A DNA stretch of 16,115 bases from Lentisphaeria bacterium UBA1791. GTDB taxonomy: Bacteria; Verrucomicrobiota; Lentisphaeria; Victivallales; Victivallaceae. Of the stretch, positions 1 through 6,781 are shown piece by piece. Under the pieces are notes generated by a model. The model was not told the origin of the DNA. It ran no database searches and saw only the letters and a program-made list of their open reading frames with translations. Both the position numbers and the translations under genes were made by a program. The stretch lies in the NCBI GenBank assembly GCA_002314455.1, contig DCFZ01000033.1, positions 15,761 through 31,875 on the forward strand, given 5' to 3'. The stretch's first letter is position 1. Every line of letters starts with the position of its first letter.

Positions 1-26
1 CGAGAGGGCTCACGCCGCCCCTCTCG
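1..26. repeat. GC-rich palindrome, left copy of an edge repeat
   Basis: An 8-base perfect stem (1-8 with 19-26, CGAGAGGG/CCCTCTCG) surrounds a 10-base loop. Read on the minus strand, its core GGGCGGCG(TG)AGCCCTCTCG is nearly identical to the hairpin at 16056-16083, which lies in the opposite orientation. No T-run follows it on the plus strand; the minus-strand downstream side is outside the window. It may be a dispersed REP-like hairpin; two copies in one window is the only support. Confidence 0.6.
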
Positions 27-41
27 CGCACACCCCAGGCG

Positions 42-61
42 CCCGCTTGCGCGGGATTTTT
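42..61 (+). terminator. Possible rho-independent terminator (plus strand)
   Basis: The stem CCCGC (42-46) pairs with GCGGG (51-55) over a TTGC loop and is followed by A and five T (57-61). The stem is short. It would end a rightward transcript entering from left of the window and so face the end of the dihydrouridine synthase gene. A second small hairpin (64-68 with 72-76, GGTGC/GCACC) lies directly after it and could help to end the leftward transcript. Confidence 0.45.
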
Positions 62-81
62 AAGGTGCTGCGCACCATTAT

Positions 82-1044
82 TTATATTTTCAGCGCTCTT
101 GCGGGAGCTGTGGTTGATGCGGTCAATTCGAGATGATCGAGTAAAATCTCTGCATCACGGAACTTTGTCAATTGAGATGCTTGCGCGCGGGCGGAAGCGG
201 GGAAACCTCTGCCGCGCAAGTAATCGTGAACGATTTTGCGGGCTAATTTCATGGCGTCGACTTCGCCATAGAGGGAGATCATTTCCTGCAGATGGGTTAT
301 AACGACATTTTTCCATTCCGAAAAAGTCGGAGCTTCGCCGCCGGAAATCAAGCGGAAAAGCCATGGATTGCCCATTGCGCCTTGGGCGAGCATCAATCGG
401 GAACAATGGGTTTTCTGTTGCATTTCGCGTGCGGAATCGACGGTATGGATTCCGCCGTTGGCGATGACGGGTACATGGACATTTTCGGCGATTGCGCGGA
501 TGACGTCAAAGGCAACATTTCCGGTATAAAAGGCGTCGCGGGTTCTGCCGTGGACGGTGAGGGTGCATGCGCCTGCGTTGACGAGGCGTTGTGCGAGTTC
601 GATGCTTGGGGCGGGGTCGTCGGCATCGAGGATGCGGAATTTCGCGGAAACGGGGAAGCGGCTGACGCGACTGATCGCATCGAGGGCGAGTTGTGCGAGT
701 TCCGCGTTGCGTCCGAGAGCGGCGCCGGCGCCTTTTTTGACGACTTTGGGAACGGGGCAGCCGAGGTTAAGGTCGAGTACGTCAAAGTTGAAATCGTTGA
801 GAAAAAGCGCTGATTTTTTCAGCCATTCGACGTTGGCGCCGACGAGTTGGACGCCGAGGAACTCCTCATCGTCGCCGCGGACGAGAAATTGTTTTGCCCG
901 TTCCGGGCTGTAAACGATGCTTGCCGCGTCGACCATTTCGGTAAAGGCGTAGCGGCAACCGCAACGGCGTGCACTGCGCCGATAGGCGAGATCGGTGAAA
1001 CCCGACAACGGGGCGAGGACAAGCGCATTTTCGGGATAAAGCAT
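82..1044 (-). CDS. dus: tRNA-dihydrouridine synthase (Dus family)
   Basis: FMN-dependent enzyme that reduces specific uridines in tRNA to dihydrouridine with NAD(P)H, in the cytoplasm. The 320-residue length is normal for the family. Visible motifs are the FMN-barrel start LAPLSGFTD (about 10-18), LNLGCPVPK with the catalytic cysteine C96, SAKFR with K135, TVHGRTR with H165, ANGG (195-198) and GAMGNPWLF (222-230, usually G-R-G/A-x-PW in the family). The C-terminal helical part (about 245-320) is the usual tRNA-binding region. Which Dus subclass it is (DusB-like or another) cannot be settled by eye. The ATG follows the permease stop by only 7 bases with no clear Shine-Dalgarno, so it is probably translated by coupling. 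It is the last gene of the 2707-82 unit, followed by small hairpins. Confidence 0.93.
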   Translation of the reverse strand: MLYPENALVLAPLSGFTDLAYRRSARRCGCRYAFTEMVDAASIVYSPERAKQFLVRGDDEEFLGVQLVGANVEWLKKSALFLNDFNFDVLDLNLGCPVPKVVKKGAGAALGRNAELAQLALDAISRVSRFPVSAKFRILDADDPAPSIELAQRLVNAGACTLTVHGRTRDAFYTGNVAFDVIRAIAENVHVPVIANGGIHTVDSAREMQQKTHCSRLMLAQGAMGNPWLFRLISGGEAPTFSEWKNVVITHLQEMISLYGEVDAMKLARKIVHDYLRGRGFPASARAQASQLTKFRDAEILLDHLELTASTTAPARALKI

Positions 1045-1051
1045 CGTTGCG

Positions 1052-2011
1052 TTACCGGCGGTCGATCGCGGCGGCTTCGAGCCGCATGAAAAGTTCGTTG
1101 CCCCAGACGACGACGAGGGCGATCGTGAGCAATGCGTTGCCCCAAGCCAGCGCGATGTAGCTCCACGGGATCGTGTGCTTCATCGCGACAGCGTCGGCGA
1201 GCCAGAATATCTGCCAGTCGGGGAAGACGGCGTACGCGACGCGCAAAAGCGCATCGAGCGCGGCGATCCCGGTCTGCCGCACGAAGAAAAACTGCGAAAG
1301 AGTTCCGACGAGAAAGATGCCGAGCATAATCGCGAGCGTCGGCACGAAATCGAAGTAAAACGCGATCGTCGCGGCGATCGTCGCCAATACCGTAATCGCG
1401 CCGAGCAACGCGAGCAATGCCTTGATCGCTTCCGCCGGCGCAAAGGGGAGTTTTTCCGTCGTCAGCAATTGGATCAGACACCAACTGACGACCAGAACGA
1501 TCGTCGCATAACTTGTCCATTCCGAAAAGGAACTGCCGCGCAAAAAGTTCATCGCCATGCCGACAACCGCCGCGACGACGAGCAGCGCAAGCGGGATGAT
1601 AATCAACATCATGTCGTAGTGAAACGCATCGGTCGCCGCCGTCAATGCGCTCAACGTGGCGCAACTGGTCGTGATGCCGAAAAAGAGCGCAAACAAGACG
1701 ACGCCGGCGAGTTTTCCGGCGAAGTAGGTAAAATGGCCGACCGGCTTGGCAAGGATCAGCAAGACCGAACCGTTGCGCAATTCGCGGCAAATGGTGTTGC
1801 CCGCCGCGAAACTCGCACTTAAAAAGGCGCCGAGCCAAATGGTTGCCAGCGTGCCGTCGGTGACGAATTTCTGTTCTTCGTAAAAGACGAAACTCGCGCC
1901 TGCCGGATAAAGCGCGATGATGCCGAGCACCGCAAAGAGCGTTAAAAACGAAACCGGCTCACGGAGCGATTCCTGAAACGTGTTGCGCGCGATTCTGAAC
2001 CAGTTGCCCAT
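1052..2011 (-). CDS. ABC-2 type transporter permease
   Basis: Integral inner-membrane protein of 319 residues. Hydrophobic segments lie at about 20-44, 54-75, 98-122, 132-156, 165-183, 196-220, 222-243 and 284-305. The stretch after the second segment, ELRNGSVLLILAKPV then GK (77-100), is the signature seen in ABC-2 permeases of the NatB/NosY/YhaP kind, where an acidic residue and a Leu-x-x-Lys/Arg-Pro motif precede the third helix. Such a permease needs a partner ATPase, and none is in the window; the partner must be encoded elsewhere or beyond it. The substrate is unknown. It starts 33 bases after the exported protein at 2045-2707 and ends 7 bases before dus, so it sits mid-operon. No strong ribosome binding site is visible before the ATG at 2011. 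Confidence 0.8.
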   Translation of the reverse strand: MGNWFRIARNTFQESLREPVSFLTLFAVLGIIALYPAGASFVFYEEQKFVTDGTLATIWLGAFLSASFAAGNTICRELRNGSVLLILAKPVGHFTYFAGKLAGVVLFALFFGITTSCATLSALTAATDAFHYDMMLIIIPLALLVVAAVVGMAMNFLRGSSFSEWTSYATIVLVVSWCLIQLLTTEKLPFAPAEAIKALLALLGAITVLATIAATIAFYFDFVPTLAIMLGIFLVGTLSQFFFVRQTGIAALDALLRVAYAVFPDWQIFWLADAVAMKHTIPWSYIALAWGNALLTIALVVVWGNELFMRLEAAAIDRR

Positions 2012-2044
2012 CGTGAGCCGACCATCCGGAAGGATCGGGAAATG

Positions 2045-2707
2045 TTACTTCCCGGCGGGGATTTCCGCCGGAGCGTCCATCGACGCCGGCACCGCCGCGG
2101 GGATCTCAGCCGCAGGAACTTCCGCCGCGGGAGCTTCCGCCGCAGGAGCATCCATATTCATCGGTTCGATCGGGGTTTCCGGCGTTGCCGGACGGCTGAT
2201 CGGGCGGTAGATGCCGCCGGCTTCCAGCATTTCCTGCTGCAGACGACGGAAATCCTTGCCGAGATTGCTCAAGTTGAGCAAATAGGTCAATTCTTCGGCG
2301 ACGCGGCCCCAGCTTCTGCCCTCGATGCGGATGACGGGGATCGTCTTGTCGAGGTTGTCAACATAGTGCTTGGGCACAAAGGTTTCGCTGCCGAGCACGA
2401 TGATGCGGCGGGGCGCCAGCCAGCGGACGAATTCGTTGAGGCGGTCTTCCGGGATCAGCATCGCGCCGTTTTTCTTAGAGGGGCAGAAAATGATGCGGTT
2501 GTCGCCGGATTCCGGCGCCGGCAAAAGCAAGTAGGGCTGACGCGATTCATTCTGGATCAGATCAGCGAGCAGACGGGGACTCTTGTAGTTGGCGGTGATG
2601 ACCAGCGTCACCGGTTTGCGGCGCGGGCCGAGCGTAGTCCACGAAAAAGCGGACGCGCCAAAGGCGATCGCCGCGACGAAAAGAACAGCCAAAAACTTTT
2701 TCGACAT
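2045..2707 (-). CDS. Exported protein with a CWB2-like domain and Ala/Pro-rich tail
   Basis: 220 residues. Residues 1-20 form a signal peptide (Lys3-Lys4, a hydrophobic core, then A-S-A before F21), so export is expected. Residues about 33-145 resemble in pattern the cell-wall-binding repeat 2 family: a beta strand LVITAN, a helix, PYLLLPA (58-64), then APRRIIVLGSETFVP (98-112), then VIRIEGRSWGRVAEELTYLL (125-144), which matches the family's 'vyIlGG..avs...v' and 'RIaGxdRyeTA..iA' blocks. This is my reading by eye, not a profile search. Residues 171-220 are a low-complexity Pro/Ala/Glu tail with APAAE-type pentapeptides. A strong GGAGG (2716-2720) lies 8 bases before the ATG and a promoter lies upstream. 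It is the first gene of the unit with the permease and dus. If the family match fails, it is an exported protein of unknown function. Confidence 0.75.
   Translation of the reverse strand: MSKKFLAVLFVAAIAFGASAFSWTTLGPRRKPVTLVITANYKSPRLLADLIQNESRQPYLLLPAPESGDNRIIFCPSKKNGAMLIPEDRLNEFVRWLAPRRIIVLGSETFVPKHYVDNLDKTIPVIRIEGRSWGRVAEELTYLLNLSNLGKDFRRLQQEMLEAGGIYRPISRPATPETPIEPMNMDAPAAEAPAAEVPAAEIPAAVPASMDAPAEIPAGK
2090..2149 (-). repeat. Four tandem 15-base units coding Ala/Pro pentapeptides
   Basis: Units at 2090-2104, 2105-2119, 2120-2134 and 2135-2149 differ from each other at a few positions and encode (A/V/I)-P-A-A-(E/V). They form the tail of the exported protein. The number of units is likely to vary between strains by slippage; the units at 2120 and 2135 differ at a single base. 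Confidence 0.8.
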
Positions 2708-2756
2708 CGATGAATCCTCCCATTCGATTGATCTTCAGACAAATGTATCCGTTTTA

Positions 2757-2785
2757 AATATAAATGCAAAAGCTGTGATAAGCAA
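2757..2785 (-). promoter_or_regulatory. Sigma70-like promoter of the 2707-82 unit
   Basis: On the minus strand, TTGCTT (-35, 2780-2785) and TATATT (-10, 2757-2762) are separated by 17 bases within a 125-base AT-rich gap, about 50 bases before the start codon at 2707. The same hexamers, with a 16-base spacer, stand in front of the glycosyltransferase gene. Confidence 0.6.
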
Positions 2786-2803
2786 ATGTTTTTTACTTTT
2801 TCT

Positions 2804-2819
2804 TCACAAAAATATGTGA
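2804..2819. promoter_or_regulatory. Short inverted repeat TCACA-N6-TGTGA
   Basis: A perfect 5-base inverted repeat with an AT-only 6-base centre lies just after the protease stop and upstream of the promoter at 2757-2785. It could be an operator half-site pair or a weak hairpin, followed on the plus strand by four T. The half-sites are in the reverse order to the CRP consensus, so I make no regulator call. Confidence 0.25.
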
Positions 2820-2832
2820 TTTTGCCGCCTCG

Positions 2833-4890
2833 TTAACGCAAGCTCAGATCCGCCGCGATGTTGACCGCTTCGTCCAACACGGGGTCGGGGAGCTTTTTAT
2901 CCTTGTCTTCGGGGGTGCTGTCGAGGATGCTTTCCGTACGGTCGGAGAGGGCTTTTTCCTCCAGATATTCCTTGAGTCTGACGTCCTCTTTGAGCGAGAT
3001 CGTCTTGTGGTCGCGGCGCACGCGGTAAAGTTCGATCTCGCGCAGAAGTTTCTGATATTCCTCGTTGTGCGCGATGCGCTCGGCGCTCCGGCGCGCGAGT
3101 TCGGCGATGCGTTGCGGCGTCACCTCTTTGTAATTGGCGCGGCGTACCGCCGGGATCGAATCCCACGGCAAGTGGTAATCGAGGAACATTTCGCCGAGTT
3201 CCATTTCTTCGGTCAGGCTCGGCAGCTTGATGTCGGCGGCGATCCCGAGCTGTTGGACCGAACTGCCCGAGGGACGGAAAAACATCGCGTTTTCGCAGGT
3301 GAGCGCACCGGCGGGGAAGTTGCGGCCGGAAAAGATCGGGTAGGGCTCGAGCGTTTTCACTTCGAGGATCGTGCCCTTGCCGAACGTGCGGCTGTCGCCG
3401 ACGATCAGCGCGCGGTTGCAATCCTTGAGCGTCGACGAAAAAATTTCGCTCGCCGAAGCGGAAAGCTTGCTTGTCAGGACCACCAGATGTCCCGTGTAGG
3501 TGCAGCCGGCGTCGGGGTCGTTGAGCACCGTGATCTGACGTTCGCGGTCGCGCACCTGAACGACGGGGCCCGTGGTGAAAAAGAGTCCGGCGAGCTTGAT
3601 CGCTTCCGGCAGACTGCCGCCGCCGTTGCGCCGCAAGTCGATGACGACGGCGTCGACTTTCGCCCGGTTGAATTCGCCCAGAATGCGGTTGACGTCGACG
3701 CTGCAGCGCCGGGCGTCGGGATCGTGCCGCTGGTAGGCGTCGTAGTCAAAGTAGAAGCTCGGCAGCGTCAACACGCCGACCTTGCGCGTTTTGCCGTCGA
3801 TGGTGACGGTGCGGATCTCGCTCTTGGCGGCGCTGTCGACCAGTTGCACCTTGTCGCGGGTGATGGTGATCGTCGTCGGCGTGGCGGATTTGCCGCTTTC
3901 GCCGGGCAGAATGGTCAGCGTGACGCGCGTGCCTTCCTCGCCGCGGATGTAGCGCACCGCCTTGCTGATCGGCACGTCGATCAGATCGACGGTCGAACCG
4001 TCTTCCTGCGTCACTGCGATGATGCGGTCTTCGACTTTGAGCCTGCCGTCGCGCGCGGCGGGGCCGCCGGGGACGATCGCCACGATCTTGACGAAACCGC
4101 CGTCGTTGGTCAGCGTCGCCCCGATGCCGGAAAGCGAAAGTTTCATCTGAATGTCGAAATCTTCTTCCTGGCTCGGCGAATCGTAACCGGAGTGCGGCCC
4201 GAAAACGTGGGCGAGCGTGTCAAGGTAAAGCGACAAAATGTCGATGCGTTCGCGCTGGCTCACGTCGTTGTCGATGTCGCGCAGACGGCGAAGCACCCGC
4301 TCTTCCGGCGAAACGTCCAATATTTTCGCCTTTTTGGAGGCGGATTTTTCCGCTTCCGGCGCATCCGCGACCGCCTTTTGAATCAAGCGGTAATAGAGCA
4401 GATCGTTTTTCAGCTTTTTGCGCCACAACTCCTTCAGTTCGGCCTGATCGGCGGGGAAAGGCTCCTTGGTGCGGTCGGAAATCCACGATTCGTCCACCGT
4501 GAAATCAATCGGCGACTTGAGCATTTTTTCCGAAAACTCGCGGCATTCCTTGACCCGCGCGCGGTAGATCTCGTAAACGGCGAAGCCGAATGTGTAGTTG
4601 CCCGCTTCCAATTGCTGAAAGAGCTTGTCGCGGTCACCGGCAAATTTCGCCACGTCCTGCTGGGTAAAGAGGACGTGCGAGGGGTCGAGCATCTTGAAGT
4701 AGGAGTCAAACAAATTGCGCGATATTTCGACCGGCGAAATGCGACTGCGGTAATGGGTTTCGACCAGCGACTGCAAGGTCACTTTGGCGATGCGGCTCAA
4801 TTCCTCGTCGCGATAGTTGTAACGCGGCGCCGCCGACAACATGACGCCGCAAAAAGCGAGCAGAAAGAGGAAAAAACGCACGGGACGCAT
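2833..4890 (-). CDS. prc: Carboxy-terminal processing protease, Prc/Tsp type (S41A)
   Basis: Periplasmic serine protease of 685 residues, almost the length of E. coli Prc (682). Residues 1-20 are a signal peptide ending LSA before AP. The N-terminal helical domain of Prc covers about 25-235. A PDZ domain covers about 245-345 (SGIGATL, then GPAARDGRLKVEDRIIAV). The protease core follows, with VIDLRRNGGGSL (416-427), the nucleophile in SASASE (S479 by comparison with E. coli) and the general base in TFGKGT (K505). The C-terminal helical domain (about 560-685) is the Prc-specific extension. The family trims or degrades periplasmic proteins with nonpolar C-termini and affects peptidoglycan hydrolases. 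The ATG at 4890 follows the PhoH2 stop by 17 bases with AAAGGG at 4902-4907, so it is likely co-transcribed. All catalytic residues are present. Confidence 0.93.
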   Translation of the reverse strand: MRPVRFFLFLLAFCGVMLSAAPRYNYRDEELSRIAKVTLQSLVETHYRSRISPVEISRNLFDSYFKMLDPSHVLFTQQDVAKFAGDRDKLFQQLEAGNYTFGFAVYEIYRARVKECREFSEKMLKSPIDFTVDESWISDRTKEPFPADQAELKELWRKKLKNDLLYYRLIQKAVADAPEAEKSASKKAKILDVSPEERVLRRLRDIDNDVSQRERIDILSLYLDTLAHVFGPHSGYDSPSQEEDFDIQMKLSLSGIGATLTNDGGFVKIVAIVPGGPAARDGRLKVEDRIIAVTQEDGSTVDLIDVPISKAVRYIRGEEGTRVTLTILPGESGKSATPTTITITRDKVQLVDSAAKSEIRTVTIDGKTRKVGVLTLPSFYFDYDAYQRHDPDARRCSVDVNRILGEFNRAKVDAVVIDLRRNGGGSLPEAIKLAGLFFTTGPVVQVRDRERQITVLNDPDAGCTYTGHLVVLTSKLSASASEIFSSTLKDCNRALIVGDSRTFGKGTILEVKTLEPYPIFSGRNFPAGALTCENAMFFRPSGSSVQQLGIAADIKLPSLTEEMELGEMFLDYHLPWDSIPAVRRANYKEVTPQRIAELARRSAERIAHNEEYQKLLREIELYRVRRDHKTISLKEDVRLKEYLEEKALSDRTESILDSTPEDKDKKLPDPVLDEAVNIAADLSLR

Positions 4891-4907
4891 AATCAGAAAA
4901 ACCCTTT

Positions 4908-6311
4908 CTATAAAAGTTGGGCAGCCAGCGCCGCGAGGTCGCTGCGTTCGCTCTTGGCGAGCGTGACGTGTCCGAAAAGTGATTGACCTTTCAACCGTTC
5001 GACGGTGTAACTTAAGCCGTTGCTCGACGCATCGAGGTAGGGGTTGTCGATCTGATGGGGATCGCCGGTCAGCACCATCTTGGTGTCGTCGCCGCAGCGG
5101 CTGATGATGGTCTTGACTTCGTGCGGCGTGAGATTCTGCGCTTCGTCGATGATGACGAACTGGCGCGAGATGCTCCGGCCGCGGATATAGGTGAGCGCTT
5201 CGAGTTCCAGCTTGCCGCTGTTGAGCATCGATTCGACCGAGAAGTGCGAACTGCTCTTGGGGCGCGCCTTGTCGTCGCTGCCGATCAGAAATTCGAGATT
5301 GTCGAAAATCGGCTGCATCCAGCTGGAAAGTTTCGCCCCCTTGCTCCCCGGCAGAAAACCGATGTCGTTGCCGAGCGGAATGATCGGCCGCGAAACGAGG
5401 ATGCGTTCATAGCGGTCTTCGCGCAACACCATCTGCAACGCCGCCGCCAAGGCGAGCAGCGTTTTGCCGGTGCCGGCGCCGCCGACGAGCGTCACGAGGC
5501 GCACATCCGGATCGAGCAACACGTCGAATGCCATGCGTTGCTCCTTGTTGCGCGGCAAAACGTTCCAGACGCTCTCGCGGAATTGTTCGAGCAGATGCAG
5601 TTTGCCGTCATCCCGGAGCCGCGCCATCGCCGATTTCTTGCCGTTGGATTCGCTGTTGAGCAGCAGAAATTCATTGGCGAGCAGACTGAACCCCGTCGCC
5701 GGGATCTCGTGGTCGCGGTAAAGCGCATCCAGTTTGCTCTGCGGCACGTCGGCGACTTCAAAGCCGGTGTAAAGCGTATCGCTGTTGACCTTGCCGCGTT
5801 CGTAGTCCATCACCGGCAAGCCGAGCGCATCCGCCTTGAGGCGCAAATTGACGTCTTTGCTGATGAAAACCACGTCGTTGCCCTTGGCCTGCAACTCGCA
5901 GGCACAGCGCAGGATCCGGTTGTCCGGCGAACCGAGATTGAGTTCGCACCCGAAAACCGCATCCACTTTGCGCCCGATCGTGCTGTCGCCGACGGTCGCG
6001 CAGACGACCGAGAGCTTGCCGGTGGCGACCGGCGAAACGTTGCTGAGCGGCACGCCGAGGGCAAGCTGCCCCGGCCCCGCGTCGGCGACCGATTCCCGAA
6101 GTTGATCGAGCAGACGGATCACCCGGCGCGCGTTGCGGCCGAGTTCATCGGAATTTTTCTTGAATTTATCAAGTTCCTCGATCACCGCCATCGGGATGAC
6201 GACGTCGTTTTCCTTGAACGATTCGACGCTTTGCGAACTGTGGAGCAAAACGTTGGTGTCGAGGACAAATGTTTTGACCGCCGGCTTGGCAGGCGCTTTT
6301 TTACTGCGCAT
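4908..6311 (-). CDS. PIN-PhoH fusion ATPase/ribonuclease (PhoH2, YlaK-like)
   Basis: 467 residues from the ATG at 6311. The N-terminal PIN nuclease domain (about 12-165) has FVLDTNVLL with D18, IEELDKF (E46), SPDNRI (D130) and SKDVNL (D153), so the acidic site looks intact. The C-terminal PhoH domain (about 250-467) has Walker A GGAGTGKT (277-284), Walker B VIIDEAQ (386-392) and GDPHQID (416-422). Characterised PhoH2 proteins couple ATP-dependent RNA unwinding to RNA cleavage, so a cytoplasmic RNA-processing role is expected. An upstream in-frame start (6347) exists, but AAAGAG at 6319-6324, 7 bases before the ATG at 6311, supports the shorter form, as does the basic linker followed by the PIN strand. 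The start overlaps the end of the lipoprotein gene by 11 bases, suggesting translational coupling. Confidence 0.93.
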   Translation of the reverse strand: MRSKKAPAKPAVKTFVLDTNVLLHSSQSVESFKENDVVIPMAVIEELDKFKKNSDELGRNARRVIRLLDQLRESVADAGPGQLALGVPLSNVSPVATGKLSVVCATVGDSTIGRKVDAVFGCELNLGSPDNRILRCACELQAKGNDVVFISKDVNLRLKADALGLPVMDYERGKVNSDTLYTGFEVADVPQSKLDALYRDHEIPATGFSLLANEFLLLNSESNGKKSAMARLRDDGKLHLLEQFRESVWNVLPRNKEQRMAFDVLLDPDVRLVTLVGGAGTGKTLLALAAALQMVLREDRYERILVSRPIIPLGNDIGFLPGSKGAKLSSWMQPIFDNLEFLIGSDDKARPKSSSHFSVESMLNSGKLELEALTYIRGRSISRQFVIIDEAQNLTPHEVKTIISRCGDDTKMVLTGDPHQIDNPYLDASSNGLSYTVERLKGQSLFGHVTLAKSERSDLAALAAQLL

Positions 6312-6732
6312 TGTCAAACTCTTTCGCCGCCTGACGAACCGCCGCATCGCGACTGCAGACGCCGGTGCCGGAAGCCTGGATCGACCGCACCTGGAAGATC
6401 AGGTAACTGTAATCGTTATCCTCGGAAACCGAAACGTTGATCAGGCGCGACGCGCCCTTGCTCTTGGCCTCTTTGGTCAAAAGATAGATGATGTTTTCGT
6501 TGTTCAGATTGTAGCGGAACGCCGTACAGCAGCCGTCGCCGCGGGTGCTGCCCGAAACGATCGGCAAACCGCAGAAATAGAGCGCGGACATCTTGACGTA
6601 AGTCTGGCAGACCGCTTTTTCGGTGCCGTCGCCGAGCGAAACCGCATTGAATTTCTGGGTCGACTCGACCGTCGTGCATCCCGTCATACCGAAAATTGCC
6701 GCCACCGCTCCTGCCAAAAGAATTTTTTTCAT
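6301..6732 (-). CDS. Small lipoprotein of unknown function
   Basis: 143 residues. The start MKKILLAG at 6732 is chosen because GAAGG (6741-6745) lies 8 bases before it; a TTG five codons further up would overlap that site. A lipoprotein signal peptide ends in the lipobox M-T-G-C with C19, so the product should be lipidated; the residue after Cys is Thr, which in enterobacterial logic fits the outer membrane. The mature part has four further cysteines in its first two thirds and one near the end, and a central SALYFCGLPIVSGS stretch followed by a helix EAKSKGASRLINVSVSED, a pattern seen in several small lipoproteins of unknown role. I do not recognise a named family. It is first in the unit with PhoH2 and Prc and follows a strong terminator. 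Confidence 0.82.
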   Translation of the reverse strand: MKKILLAGAVAAIFGMTGCTTVESTQKFNAVSLGDGTEKAVCQTYVKMSALYFCGLPIVSGSTRGDGCCTAFRYNLNNENIIYLLTKEAKSKGASRLINVSVSEDNDYSYLIFQVRSIQASGTGVCSRDAAVRQAAKEFDNAQ

Positions 6733-6745
6733 CGTTTTTTCCTTC

Positions 6746-6773
6746 AAAAAGAGGGGCGCCGTCGTGGCGCCCC
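6746..6773 (-). terminator. Rho-independent terminator of the giant gene
   Basis: On the minus strand a perfect 8-base stem (GGGGCGCC with GGCGCCCC, loop ACGAC) is followed by TCTTTTT. It begins 8 bases after the stop codon of the giant gene. The T-run is directly followed by GAAGG, the ribosome binding site of the lipoprotein gene. Confidence 0.9.
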
Positions 6774-6781
6774 GTCATGGG

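Noticed and set aside
2804..2819. CRP/FNR binding site
   Set aside because: The half-sites TCACA and TGTGA are in the reverse order of the CRP consensus, and a 16-base AT-rich palindrome can occur by chance.
6312..6347. Longer N-terminus for the PhoH2 protein
   Set aside because: The added 12 residues overlap further into the lipoprotein gene, match no PIN-domain feature, and a ribosome binding site stands before the ATG at 6311.
6301..6732. Antitoxin partner of PhoH2
   Set aside because: It has a clear lipoprotein signal and lipobox, so the mature product is outside the cytoplasm, unlike known phoAT antitoxins.
6301..6747. TTG start for the lipoprotein at 6747
   Set aside because: The Shine-Dalgarno GAAGG lies inside that extension and is ideally spaced to the ATG at 6732, where the signal peptide also begins normally.
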